Shown one piece after another: positions 1 to 6,125 of a stretch of 7,986 nt of DNA. The first letter of the stretch is position 1, and each line of letters starts with the position of its first letter. The translations under genes and the position numbers were made by a program. A model generated the notes under the pieces. That model worked only from the letters and a program-made list of their open reading frames with translations, searched no databases and was not told the origin of the DNA. The DNA is from JBEKYD01 sp049509915 (GTDB lineage: Bacteria; Acidobacteriota; Terriglobia; Bryobacterales; Bryobacteraceae): the NCBI GenBank assembly GCA_049509915.1, contig JBEKZL010000309.1, positions 1-7,986 of the forward strand. The letters run 5' to 3'.

Positions 1-264
1 ACCCCGACCGGCTTTCGTTCCTCCACTCCGTGCGCGTGGTCCAGCGGCGTATGGCCCGCCACGCTGCTATTCCCCCCTCGGCGGAGAAAAGCCTTCCACG
101 AAGCGATCCCCGACGAAATTCTCAATGAGCGGGTCGTTTCGAGCCGGAAGCGGCTCAACCCGCGCGGTGTCAAGCGAAAGATGAGCAGCTACCCGCTGCG
201 TCCCCGCAAGCGCCAGCGCACCCGTCGGATCGATTTTGCCAAGCGGATCAGAATTGTTAAGTGA
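1..264 (+). pseudogene. IS4-type transposase, C-terminal fragment with frameshift
   Basis: This is the tail of a DDE transposase, cut by the left window edge. The first part reads in the frame starting at base 3 (DRLSFLHSVRVVQRRM, then a PPS motif). The last part reads in the frame starting at base 1 (EILNERVVSSRK, RGVKRKMSSYPLRPR, ending RIDFAKRIRIVK and a TGA at 262-264). I recall this C-terminal signature from IS4-type transposases; I did not search for it. The two frames meet at the AAAA run at 87-90, where one A fewer would restore a single frame (GAG AAA GCC TTC). It is therefore a one-base insertion in a homopolymer: either an inactivated element or a sequence error. The end of the element probably lies between 265 and the dehydrogenase stop codon at 288, so it inserted just past the end of that gene. 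Confidence 0.72.
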
Positions 265-287
265 ACAGTATTGGGGTTAGCAGCAGA

Positions 288-1058
288 TCACCAGGCCGTG
301 TAGCCGCCGTCCACCCCCACAACAGCGCCGGTGATGTAGCTGGCGGCGTCGCTCGCCAGGAAGAGCACAGCCGAGGCCACCTCGCTCGGTTCGCCGCACC
401 GGCCCATGGGGGTCATCTCCAGCCAGCACGCGTTCCATTCGGCGTTAGCGCGGCCACGCAGTGTCATTTCTGTGTTGATGTAGCCCGGCGCCACCGCATT
501 TACGCGGACGCCGGAACTCGCCCACTCGCAGGCCAGGGATTTGGTCAGCATGTGGACCGCGGCTTTGCTGGCGTTGTAGGGCGCTTGCGGCTGCGGCTTG
601 TTAACGATGATTCCAGACATCGAACCGATGTTCACGATCGAGCCGCCGCCGGCCTGTTTCATGCGTTTTCCGAAGGAGCGGCAGCAGAACATCACGCCGT
701 CGAGGTTGATGCGCATGAGCCGGTAATACTCCTCGTCGGAATAGACCTCCGCACCGATGTTATTGGCGTATCCCGCGTTATTCACCAGAATGTCGACTTT
801 GCCGTAGCGGGCATTAATGGCGGCCGCGGCCTCCTCGACCGCGGCCGAGTCGGTGACATCCAGATGGTGAAACTCCGCGCGGCAGCCCGCTTCGGCGAAT
901 GTCCTAGCCGCCTGCTTGCCGGAGGATTCCTCGATTTCGGCGATGACCACCGAAGCACCGACATCCGCGAGCGCACAGGCGATTTCGAAACCGATGCCGC
1001 GGCCGGCACCGGTCACCACCGCCACCCGGTCTCTTAGACTGAACTTTTCGATGTACAT
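288..1058 (-). CDS. SDR family NAD(P)-dependent oxidoreductase (probable sugar/polyol dehydrogenase)
   Basis: A classical short-chain dehydrogenase of 256 residues, a normal length for the family. Visible in order: the nucleotide-binding TGAGRGIG at residues 16-23, an acidic residue at the end of the second strand (E41, which favours NAD over NADP), NNAG at 93-96, and the catalytic set N118, S146, Y161 and K165 (YNASK). A proline-glycine turn (APGY) and a C-terminal VDGGYTAW complete the Rossmann domain. It is a soluble cytoplasmic enzyme. The segment SMSGIIVNKPQPQAPYNASK resembles sugar-alcohol dehydrogenases of the galactitol or arabitol type, but the substrate cannot be read from the sequence. 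I chose the start at 1058 over an upstream ATG at 1088 because AAGAGG lies 8 bases before it. It follows the aldo/keto reductase after 42 bases on the same strand, so co-transcription is likely. No frame damage is visible. Confidence 0.93.
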   Translation of the reverse strand: MYIEKFSLRDRVAVVTGAGRGIGFEIACALADVGASVVIAEIEESSGKQAARTFAEAGCRAEFHHLDVTDSAAVEEAAAAINARYGKVDILVNNAGYANNIGAEVYSDEEYYRLMRINLDGVMFCCRSFGKRMKQAGGGSIVNIGSMSGIIVNKPQPQAPYNASKAAVHMLTKSLACEWASSGVRVNAVAPGYINTEMTLRGRANAEWNACWLEMTPMGRCGEPSEVASAVLFLASDAASYITGAVVGVDGGYTAW

Positions 1059-1066
1059 TGTCGGGA

Positions 1067-1072
1067 CCTCTT
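1067..1072 (-). promoter_or_regulatory. Ribosome binding site deciding the SDR start
   Basis: AAGAGG on the minus strand, 8 bases before the ATG at 1058. It favours that start over the in-frame ATG at 1088, ten codons further upstream. Confidence 0.6.
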
Positions 1073-1100
1073 TCAGATATAAACGCAAGACCTTTGAGAC

Positions 1101-2132
1101 TCACGCCATCGGCACGGGGGCTTCCGAATGGATGAGTCCCCGGCCGCGTAAGGTCTGCCAGAACTCCCCGGGAATTGCGAGAGACATCCATTGCCGGTGC
1201 ACGCGGACCTCCTCCGGGGACCTGGCCCCCGGGATGTTCGTCACTACGGCGGGATGGCCCATAGGGAATTGTAGGGCAGCCGCGGGGAGCGGGACTGCGA
1301 ACTCCGCGCAAACGCGCTCGATCTCGGCCACACGGCACAGAACCGATTCCGGAGCCGGCAGGTAGTTGTAGGTCGCTTCCGGACGCGCTCCCGTGACCAG
1401 AATTCCAGAGTTGAAAGGCGCGCCCAAGATGATCGAGACCCCACGCTCCACCGCTCGCGGCAACAGGCCGGCAAGCGCACCCTGTTCAAGCAGGGTGTAG
1501 CGGCCGGCGAGCAGAAAACCGTCGAAATCCCCGCGCCGCATCAGATCGAGGCACGCTTCGGCCTGGTTCACACCGGCGCCGTAGGATCGGATGGCACCTT
1601 CCGACTTGAGGCGCTCCAGTGCCGGCACGGTCTCCTTCTCCACCTGCTCGAGCCGGGCCGCGTATTCCCCTTTGTGAGTCCACTCATCGGCGTCATGGAT
1701 CAGTAGAATGTCGATCCGGTTGAGACCCAGCCGCTGCAGGCTGTCCTCGAACGAGCGCAGCACGCCATCGTAAGAATAATCGAAGACGGGCGAGAACGGC
1801 AGTTCATCGGCGAAAATACCACCCTGGCTGGGGTCGAGCCTCGGCGGAGGTGTCTTGCCGTGCGGTCTCAAAATACGACCCACCTTGGAGGACAGCACGA
1901 AGGAATCCCGCGAAACCCGCCGCAGCACCCGCCCGATGCGGTGTTCGCTCAGGCCGTGCCCGTAGAGCGGGGCGGTGTCGAAGTACCGGACGCCTGAGCC
2001 GTACGCCTCCCGTACGGTCGCCTCAGCCGCGAATTCGTCGACAGAGGCGTACAGGTTTCCCAGTGCGTTGCCGCCGAACCCCAGCGGTTCCAGTTCGATA
2101 TCCGAGCGGCCGAATCGTCTGCGATGGCTCAA
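1101..2132 (-). CDS. Aldo/keto reductase, sugar 1-dehydrogenase type (D-threo-aldose / L-fucose dehydrogenase-like)
   Basis: A TIM-barrel aldo/keto reductase of 343 residues when started at the TTG at 2132, which fits the family. The catalytic tetrad is visible as D52 (YFDTAP), Y57 (LYGHG), K83 (SSKVG) and H146 (LLIHD). LGFGGNALGNLY near the N-terminus, GLSEHRIGRVL, and the C-terminal block GAPFNSGIL, ALQFPMGHPAV, NIPGARSPEEV are typical of the branch with D-threo-aldose 1-dehydrogenase, L-fucose dehydrogenase and pyridoxal 4-dehydrogenase. Such enzymes oxidise the anomeric carbon of a sugar to a lactone with NAD(P). An in-frame ATG at 2210 would add 26 residues, but it lies inside the domain VI hairpin of a group II intron remnant and has no family-like sequence. 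The TTG has GAGG five bases upstream. The gene leads a two-gene operon with the SDR, a pairing that suggests oxidative sugar catabolism; the exact sugar is unknown. Confidence 0.9.
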   Translation of the reverse strand: MSHRRRFGRSDIELEPLGFGGNALGNLYASVDEFAAEATVREAYGSGVRYFDTAPLYGHGLSEHRIGRVLRRVSRDSFVLSSKVGRILRPHGKTPPPRLDPSQGGIFADELPFSPVFDYSYDGVLRSFEDSLQRLGLNRIDILLIHDADEWTHKGEYAARLEQVEKETVPALERLKSEGAIRSYGAGVNQAEACLDLMRRGDFDGFLLAGRYTLLEQGALAGLLPRAVERGVSIILGAPFNSGILVTGARPEATYNYLPAPESVLCRVAEIERVCAEFAVPLPAAALQFPMGHPAVVTNIPGARSPEEVRVHRQWMSLAIPGEFWQTLRGRGLIHSEAPVPMA

Positions 2133-2137
2133 GTCCA

Positions 2138-2141
2138 CCTC
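2138..2141 (-). promoter_or_regulatory. Ribosome binding site for the TTG start of the aldo/keto reductase
   Basis: GAGG on the minus strand (context ATTGAGGTGGAC TTG), five bases before the TTG at 2132. It supports the short form beginning (M)SHRRRFGRSD, which matches the family N-terminus. Confidence 0.55.
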
Positions 2142-2194
2142 AATTAGCTGAACATACTGCTGCCGGCCGTGCAATGCAGGCAAGCGCTCATTGG

Positions 2195-2264
2195 GTCGCG
2201 GGACGGCCATTGCTGACGGCCGCCCGCACAGATCCGTACGTGCGGTGTTTCCGCATACGGCTTC
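2195..2264 (-). ncRNA. Group II intron 3' end: domain V and domain VI
   Basis: On the minus strand, bases 2264-2231 form a 34-base hairpin with the layout of group II intron domain V. It has an AGC triad near the 5' side (GAAGCCGTA), a TGCGG/CCGCA upper stem, a two-base bulge (CG) on the 3' side and a closing TACGG arm. The loop reads AAACA instead of a clean GNRA tetraloop. A second hairpin follows directly, as domain VI should: GCGGG CGGCC (2227-2218) pairs with GGCCG (2208-2204) and CCCGC (2202-2198). Domain VI normally carries a bulged branch-point adenosine on its 3' arm. Here the unpaired base is a T at 2203, so the branch point may be lost. The exact 3' splice boundary near 2195 is not certain. 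Confidence 0.75.
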
Positions 2265-2267
2265 TTC

Positions 2268-2383
2268 CTAAGGCCGGGACGCGAAGAAACGCTCCTCCGG
2301 ATAGGGATGCAGAACCCGGCATGACGGGACGTACTTACGGGTGAGGCGATTGAAGCGAGACCAGTTGAGCCGGTTTCGTTGAC
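2268..2383 (-). pseudogene. Group II intron reverse transcriptase/maturase, last ~38 residues
   Basis: The minus strand from 2383 to a TAG at 2270-2268 encodes QRNRLNWSRFNRL, then RKYVPSCRVLHPYPEERF and a short tail. I recognise the pattern (R-L-x-W-x-x-F-x-x-L ... P-x-x-R-V-x-H) as the extreme C-terminus of one class of group II intron reverse transcriptases, from memory only. The position supports this: the stop codon lies four bases before domain V, where an intron-encoded protein in domain IV should end. Everything upstream (polymerase and X domains) is missing. The fragment stops where a sequence resembling an insertion-sequence end begins at 2384. Confidence 0.65.
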
Positions 2384-2408
2384 TGAGGTGGACCCCATCG
2401 TTTGGACA
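2384..2408 (+). repeat. Possible insertion-sequence terminal repeat
   Basis: TGAGGTGGACCCC, then TTTGGACA, begins exactly where reverse transcriptase similarity ends and where the DUF6431-like frame is about to start. The TG opening and the GGACCCC...GGACA layout resemble ends of IS3-like elements. I found no matching inverted copy to the right, so only one end can be proposed. Confidence 0.35.
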
Positions 2409-2410
2409 AA

Positions 2411-2790
2411 ATGCTACGGTTCTTTTTGTCCTATTTCCGGACGAGCCGCGCAAGCCTGAAAGCGATTGGGCCATCGTTTCGAGCCAAATAATCGTGGGTC
2501 GGTGCCCCCTTTGTGAACGTGACTCCATGCGGTGTTACTTTGTCGAAGGCTGTGGCTGGGAGACCGTGGCGCCCGCGGTCAAAGACCCCGATCGCATAGC
2601 TGATCCGTCCACCTTGCGCCGGTGGTTCCGTAGTCTGGACTCCTCTCTGCCGCCGTTTTCGAGCTTGCACCGGACGATGCGGGCCATAAATACGTGGCTC
2701 GACAAAACCGAGATAATCGTTCATGAATCACTGCCGTTGTGCTGACACACCATGTTTCCGTTTCTCGCCCGGTATTGGCCATTGCGGCTG
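2411..2790 (+). pseudogene. DUF6431-like protein, internally deleted and frameshifted
   Basis: The fragment begins MLRFF at an ATG at 2411, but the rest (LFPDEPRKPESDWA, then a zinc-ribbon half CPLCERDS) reads in another frame, so an indel lies near 2425-2435. After CPLCERDS near 2522 the sequence jumps straight to CYFVEGCGWE. As I recall the family, about 45-60 residues with the second zinc knuckle lie between, so an internal deletion is likely. The next block (VKDPDRIADPSTLRRWFRSL) is the well-conserved DUF6431 core. A TGA at 2743-2745 sits where a Trp (TGG) would be expected, and the same frame continues past it as FPFLARYWPLRL, the usual end of the family. DUF6431 proteins are uncharacterised; the CxxC motif and the RRW segment suggest a nucleic-acid-binding protein carried by a mobile element. 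The family call is from memory. Confidence 0.6.
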
Positions 2791-2865
2791 CGAAAAAACA
2801 CTGCCGCCCACCATCCTTGCCTGGGAATCCCGCTGATCTGCGCCTTACGCTCAGCCCTGGAGGCG

Positions 2866-2882
2866 AAAAAGCGCCATGGCGC
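2866..2882 (-). terminator. Weak terminator-like palindrome
   Basis: On the minus strand a perfect 12-base palindrome (GCGCCATGGCGC) is followed directly by TTTTT. The stem can have only four base pairs around a CATG loop, so it is a weak candidate. It lies downstream of the IS110 transposase remnant. The surrounding stretch 2791-2964 holds nothing else I can assign. Confidence 0.25.
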
Positions 2883-2964
2883 AAGATCTGGAGCAGCCAC
2901 CGCGCCGGCCGGCCGCCGGTGAACGCGGTTTATGATCGCCGCCACCATCTCCAGATCGCGGAGA

Positions 2965-3502
2965 GTGCGGCGGCGGTACTTCTTCAGCCGTCCCCCAATC
3001 GGCTTGGCCATCCCGCGGACGCAGTTGATCAGCTAGGTGCGGCTTTCCATCAACTTCGCCCGCGCCCGGATCACCGCTAGGTCGCCTGTTTGCCACGGTG
3101 CCGGACCGGTGACAACAGATGCGGCTGCACCCGCGCCAGCCGTGCCAGTGTCTGCGCGTCGATCCGGTCGTTTTTGCGCACACTCTGGGTGATCAGTTTC
3201 AGCTGGTGACGGATTGGCCACGATCACTTCGTGCCCCAGCCGGGCCAGGCGCCGGCTTACAGCGCCACCCGGCTGGACGGCATCTTGGCGAACAACGAAT
3301 CCAAGCCGGCTTTGCTCGTCGTCAGTTGGTTTTCACTTACGATCTCTCCCGCCGCTTCCCTCAAAATGCAGTAGCAACTGGTGCGATCTCCGGGGTCTAA
3401 CCCGATCGTCAGCCTCAGTTTGGCCGCCATTTGACGAACCTGCTTGCGATCCGCATTCATGCGTGCCCGTGAGTCTTTCTTCGCAGTGGTATTCTTCTTC
3501 AT
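2965..3502 (-). pseudogene. IS110-family transposase, broken and truncated
   Basis: IS110 transposases are RuvC-like DEDD recombinases guided by a bridge RNA. The start is a good one: ATG at 3502 preceded by AAAAAAGGAG. The N-terminal domain is clear, with LTIGLDPGDRTS around residues 31-42 holding the first catalytic Asp. The frame hits TAA at 3257 after MPSSRVAL. About nine residues appear deleted there, and SRRLARLGHEVIVANPS continues in another frame. An extra base near 3205-3210 shifts to LKLITQSVRKNDRIDAQTLARLARV, which carries the later catalytic aspartates. Another shift near 3078-3086 leads to LAVIRARAKLMESRT, then an in-frame TAG (3035-3033) and LINCVRGMAKPIGGRLKKY. The serine-containing C-terminal Tnp20 domain is absent. 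With three frame changes, one stop and a lost C-terminus, it cannot be functional. The exact left end is unclear. Confidence 0.8.
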
Positions 3503-3540
3503 AGCCGGTCTCCTTTTTTGCAACTCATCGAGTGCGTATA

Positions 3541-3715
3541 CTGGGAGCACACTGCATCCCGCCGGAAGACCGGCCTTCTCATAGCATCTCGGAAAGTGGC
3601 TGCAAACATGCGGTGCCCGTAACCGGGCCACGACCACCAGCGGCGGTTTTTCCGCGCCCAAATCGTGAATCCCTAGGTCCGCTAAGCACCTCCCCGCGCC
3701 TGGCGTAAGCCGAGC
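3541..3715 (-). ncRNA. Candidate IS110 bridge RNA region (5' non-coding end)
   Basis: About 235 bases separate the transposase ATG (3502) from the next gene (3752). The open frame there shows no protein-like signature. It contains three consecutive hairpins: GCCGG/CCGGC at 3561-3574, GTGCCCG/CGGGCCAC with one bulged base at 3613-3632, and GCGG/CCGC around a T-rich loop at 3642-3654. In the IS110 group (for example IS621) the bridge RNA is transcribed from exactly this position, upstream of the transposase. Placement and structure fit, but the target- and donor-binding loops cannot be assigned without a full-length copy. The limits given are approximate. Confidence 0.42.
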
Positions 3716-3716
3716 G

Positions 3717-3745
3717 AACTGTCGGTGGCAACACTGCACTAGAAT
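3717..3745 (+). promoter_or_regulatory. Possible leaderless promoter of the second SDR
   Basis: TAGAAT at 3740-3745 matches a -10 box and ends six bases before the ATG at 3752, which would place the transcript start on or next to the A of the start codon. The hexamer 17 bases upstream (AACTGT, 3717-3722) is a poor -35. There is no well-spaced Shine-Dalgarno sequence, which fits leaderless initiation. Confidence 0.4.
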
Positions 3746-3751
3746 CGAGAG

Positions 3752-4468
3752 ATGGAATCGCTATCGGGTAAGATTGCCGCGGTCACGGGCGGCACGCGTG
3801 GCATCGGCCGGGCCATCGCCGAGCGCCTCCTCCGCGACGGAGTGAAGGTGGCCATTTGCGGCCGTGGCCGCGACAGCGTGGAGCGTGCCGTGGACGAGTT
3901 GGGGAAAATCGGTCCCCTGTTCGGCTATCCGGCCGACGTCTCGCAGCCGGAAGCCGTGGCCGATTTCTTTCACGCCGTGGATGAGGCGCTGGGCGGCCTC
4001 GATATCCTGGTCAACAACGCCGGCGCGGGAGTTTTCCGTAAGACCGGCGAAATGACAATCGCCGAATGGCGGCATAACATCGATCTGAATCTCAACGGCG
4101 TGTTCTATTGCTCCCGCGAGGCTCTGGCCCGCTTCCGCCAGCGCGGCGGCGGCCACATCGTGAACATCTCCAGCCTGGCCGGCAAGAATCCGTTTTCCGG
4201 AGGCGCCGGCTACAATGCCTCCAAGTTCGGCCTCAACGGATTTTCCGAAGCCATGCTGCTCGACCATCGCCACGACAACGTGCGCGTGTGTTCGATCGCC
4301 CCCGGTAGCGTGGCGACCGAGTTTGGTGGCCCGTCCCACCGGCAGGGCGACGTCTCCTGGATGATCGCGCCCGAAGATGTGGCCGAAGTCGTAGCGCTGG
4401 TGCTATCGATGCCGGCGCGCACCATGGTCAGCTACCTGGAAATGCGTCCCGCGAGGCCGAAGAAGTAG
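3752..4468 (+). CDS. SDR family oxidoreductase (3-ketoacyl-ACP reductase-like)
   Basis: An intact short-chain dehydrogenase of 238 residues. It has TGGTRGIG at 12-19, CGRGR after the second strand (R38, a basic residue typical of NADP(H) users), a conserved acidic residue in ADVS (D62) and NNAG at 88-91. The catalytic set is N113, S141 (NISS), Y154 and K158 (YNASK). The C-terminus keeps the APGSVATEF turn and the PEDVAEVV helix. It resembles FabG-like and 3-hydroxyacid dehydrogenase-type SDRs; the substrate is unknown. The start MESLSGKIAAVTGG is the usual short N-terminus. It stands alone: the IS110 remnant ends just upstream, and a DUF4276 remnant on the opposite strand converges on it downstream. 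The difference in cofactor signature and strand argues against it being a partner of the SDR at 288-1058. Confidence 0.93.
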   Translation: MESLSGKIAAVTGGTRGIGRAIAERLLRDGVKVAICGRGRDSVERAVDELGKIGPLFGYPADVSQPEAVADFFHAVDEALGGLDILVNNAGAGVFRKTGEMTIAEWRHNIDLNLNGVFYCSREALARFRQRGGGHIVNISSLAGKNPFSGGAGYNASKFGLNGFSEAMLLDHRHDNVRVCSIAPGSVATEFGGPSHRQGDVSWMIAPEDVAEVVALVLSMPARTMVSYLEMRPARPKK

Positions 4469-4489
4469 AGCGCGCGTCAGTGGTTAACC

Positions 4490-4840
4490 GGACCAGGGCC
4501 TCCAGCCGGTTCAGCCAGGCGTCGAAGTGGCGGCACTCCGCCCGGATTTGGCGCAACCCGATCTCCAGCACCGCCAAAGTGCCCAGCAATGGCTTGCTAT
4601 AGCCGGCAACCAGCGCCTCCACGCGCTTGACGGCGCGGTGTCCGGCGAGTTGTTGATCTCTTCCGGCGTGGTCAACTCGTTCCGAATCGCTCGGAACTCG
4701 CCTTCCAGATCGGCGCGGCGATGCCGCGGCTAAAGGCGGCGCAGTCGCTGAAGAGCAGACCTTCGAACTCGTGCATGACCACGAAAGGAACAAAACGCCG
4801 CGGGTCGAAACGCCCACCCTGGTATGTTGCTTTCTGGCCA
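4490..4840 (-). pseudogene. DUF4276 family protein, C-terminal remnant in three frames
   Basis: Read on the minus strand from about 4840, the sequence gives RFDPRRFVPFVVMHEFEGLL, then FSDCAAFSRGI. After a shift near 4711-4722 it gives DLEGEFRAIRNELTTPEEIN and NSPDTAPS. After a second shift (one base missing in CCGTCAAGCGC, near 4624-4632) it gives KRVEALVAGYSKPLLGTLAV and LEIGLRQIRAECRHFDAWL. This is the order I know from the C-terminal half of DUF4276 proteins, where the HEFEGLLF and TAPSKR..P.Y.KPL motifs are diagnostic. The N-terminal half is missing because an NHL-repeat fragment joins at about 4845. DUF4276 proteins are thought to have a TOPRIM/OLD-like nuclease fold and often sit beside an AAA ATPase, sometimes in defence loci. 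No such ATPase is present here. The frame stays open into the SDR gene, but similarity ends near 4490. Confidence 0.72.
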
Positions 4841-4849
4841 GCGGACAAA

Positions 4850-5646
4850 GCGGCGCCAGCAGGACTGTCGCCGGCAATGGAACCGTGCTTTCTTCCGGTG
4901 ACGGAGGACCGCGGACTCTCGCGGGAATGAGCACCAGCGCCGTGGCAGTGGATGTGGCCGGGAACATCTTCATCGCGGACGGCTACAACAACCGGGTGCG
5001 CAAGGTGGCCCCAACGGCGCCATCACCACTGTCGCGGGCACCGGGACTCGCGGCTTTTCCGGTGACGGCGGGCAGGCCGCAGCGGCGTCATTGAACTTCG
5101 CCGTTGCTGTCGCCCTGGGCGCCGCCGGCAATCTCTTTATCGCGGATCTCTACAACAATCGAATCCGTAAGATCTGGACCAGCGGCACCATCACGACCGT
5201 CGCGGGCAACGGCGCCCAGAACTCGCAGAGCGGCCAGGGAACGTACTCCGGCGACAACGGACCGGCGACCTCCGCCGGATTGAACATTCCCTATGGAGCG
5301 GCCGTGGATACTTCCGGCAATCTCCTCATTGCGGATCTCTATAATAACCGCGTACGGAAGGTTTCTTCGAGTGGCACCATCACCACCGTCGCCGGTAACG
5401 GACAACAGAATTTCTCCGGCGATGGTGGCCCAGCGACTTCAGCTATCACTGGCCAACCCTACGGCCTTGCCGTGGACGCCGTCGGGAATCTCTTCGTCGC
5501 GGATTTCGGCAACGACCGCGTACGCAAGGTTTCCTCGTCCGGTGTCATCACAACGATTGCCGGCAACGGAAACCCCGGATTCTCGGGCGACGGCGGAACG
5601 GCGGCTTCCGCCCAACTGAACTATCCAAAAGGCCTCGCGGTGGATG
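4850..5646 (+). pseudogene. NHL-repeat protein fragment, truncated at both ends, one frameshift
   Basis: This encodes a beta-propeller of NHL repeats, each with the pattern AVD..GN(L/I)(F/L)(I/V)AD..N(N/D)R(V/I)RK(V/I), then a linker TVAGNG...FSGDGGPAT. Such proteins in soil Acidobacteria are usually secreted, but the signal peptide and N-terminus are absent here. The first part reads to RVRKVAP at about 5010, then continues one frame over as NGAITTVAGTGTRGFSGDGG. One additional C in the CCCC run at 5009-5012 would restore the frame. On the left it begins mid-linker (RTVAGNG) next to the DUF4276 remnant. On the right it stops inside the fifth blade (YPKGLAVDA), where recombinase sequence begins at about 5647. 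NHL domains mostly mediate protein or RNA binding; no function can be assigned to this piece. Confidence 0.8.
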
Positions 5647-5647
5647 C
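4927..5647 (+). repeat. Tandem NHL-repeat units (four plus a partial fifth)
   Basis: Four full units begin near 4927, 5098, 5286 and 5454, with a partial fifth from about 5621. Most are 165-175 bases. The second is longer because its linker carries an insertion (QNSQSGQGT). Unit cores such as NLFIADLYNNR and RVRKVSSSGTITTVAGNG recur with substitutions, so the repeats are diverged protein repeats, not a recent DNA expansion. Confidence 0.75.
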
Positions 5648-6025
5648 TCCAGGCCCGAGACAACAACACGCTGGCCGCGCTGCGCCGCGGCCAGGATCTC
5701 AAATTTGGGGAGTGGGCGGATTCTTATCTGAAGAACTTCTCCAAGCCGCCGTTCCGCGGGCCGAAGACTCACGAGGTCAACGAGCGCGCTCTGAAGCATT
5801 TGCGAAAGGTGTTCGAAAGCACCAGACTTGCGGAACTGACTGCTGACGATATCGAAGCGTATCTGCGTCGGCGGCTCCAGGAATGTGTACTGGTGAAGAC
5901 AAAGGTTGGATTCGTGAAAAAGGGCCTGCTGAAAGCAACGACGGTCCATCAGGAATTGCGTGTAGTGCGCCGCATGCTCAATGTGGCGGTTAGAAAGAAG
6001 TTCCTGTTCCGCCCGCAAGAGCGCG
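5647..6025 (+). pseudogene. Tyrosine recombinase (phage integrase family), core-binding domain only
   Basis: The frame encodes ARDNNTLAALRRGQ, FGEWADSYLKNFSKPPF, KTHEVNERALKHLRKVF, LAELTADDIEAYLRRRL, and LKATTVHQELRVVRRMLNVA. This is the N-terminal SAM-like core-binding domain of a phage-type integrase, the helical part that grips DNA. The following VRKKFLFRPQER seems to skip about a dozen residues I would expect (an ANPC-type linker) and then leaves the family. The catalytic domain with its R-H-R-Y residues is absent, so the protein cannot recombine DNA. The N-terminus is also lost: the only upstream ATG, at 5644, lies in NHL sequence in another frame and is a chance start. Confidence 0.75.
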
Positions 6026-6125
6026 CTGGACGACGCCAGGATTCATGGGCTCTGGGCCTCCGAACTTCTGGCCGTATCCGGCACGGGCGCCTTCGATGGT
6101 TAAAATATAGGGAGTGGAGGTGCAC

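Noticed and set aside
261..1037. Long plus-strand open frame opposite the first SDR
   Set aside because: Antisense to a gene with complete catalytic motifs; its composition is that of a shadow frame in GC-rich DNA.
2133..2210. N-terminal extension of the aldo/keto reductase from the ATG at 2210
   Set aside because: The ATG lies inside a domain VI hairpin of a group II intron remnant, and the 26 added residues look unlike the family. A TTG at 2132 with GAGG upstream gives the expected length.
2133..2393. Ten-base inverted match GTCCACCTCA (2133-2142) and TGAGGTGGAC (2384-2393), as if terminal repeats of a 260-base element
   Set aside because: The left copy coincides with the reductase ribosome site and is not followed by the GGACCCC extension. 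Intron and reverse transcriptase sequence lies between. Chance is the simpler explanation.
3503..3739. Open minus-strand frame upstream of the IS110 transposase start
   Set aside because: It is in frame with the transposase but lacks protein-like motifs, and a strong ribosome site sits directly before the ATG at 3502. It is better read as the element's non-coding end.
3761..4339. Long minus-strand open frame opposite the second SDR
   Set aside because: A shadow frame; the plus strand carries the intact SDR motifs.
4927..5647. NHL repeat tract as a DNA satellite or CRISPR-like array
   Set aside because: The units conserve protein sequence far better than DNA sequence and vary in length; they are beta-propeller repeats.
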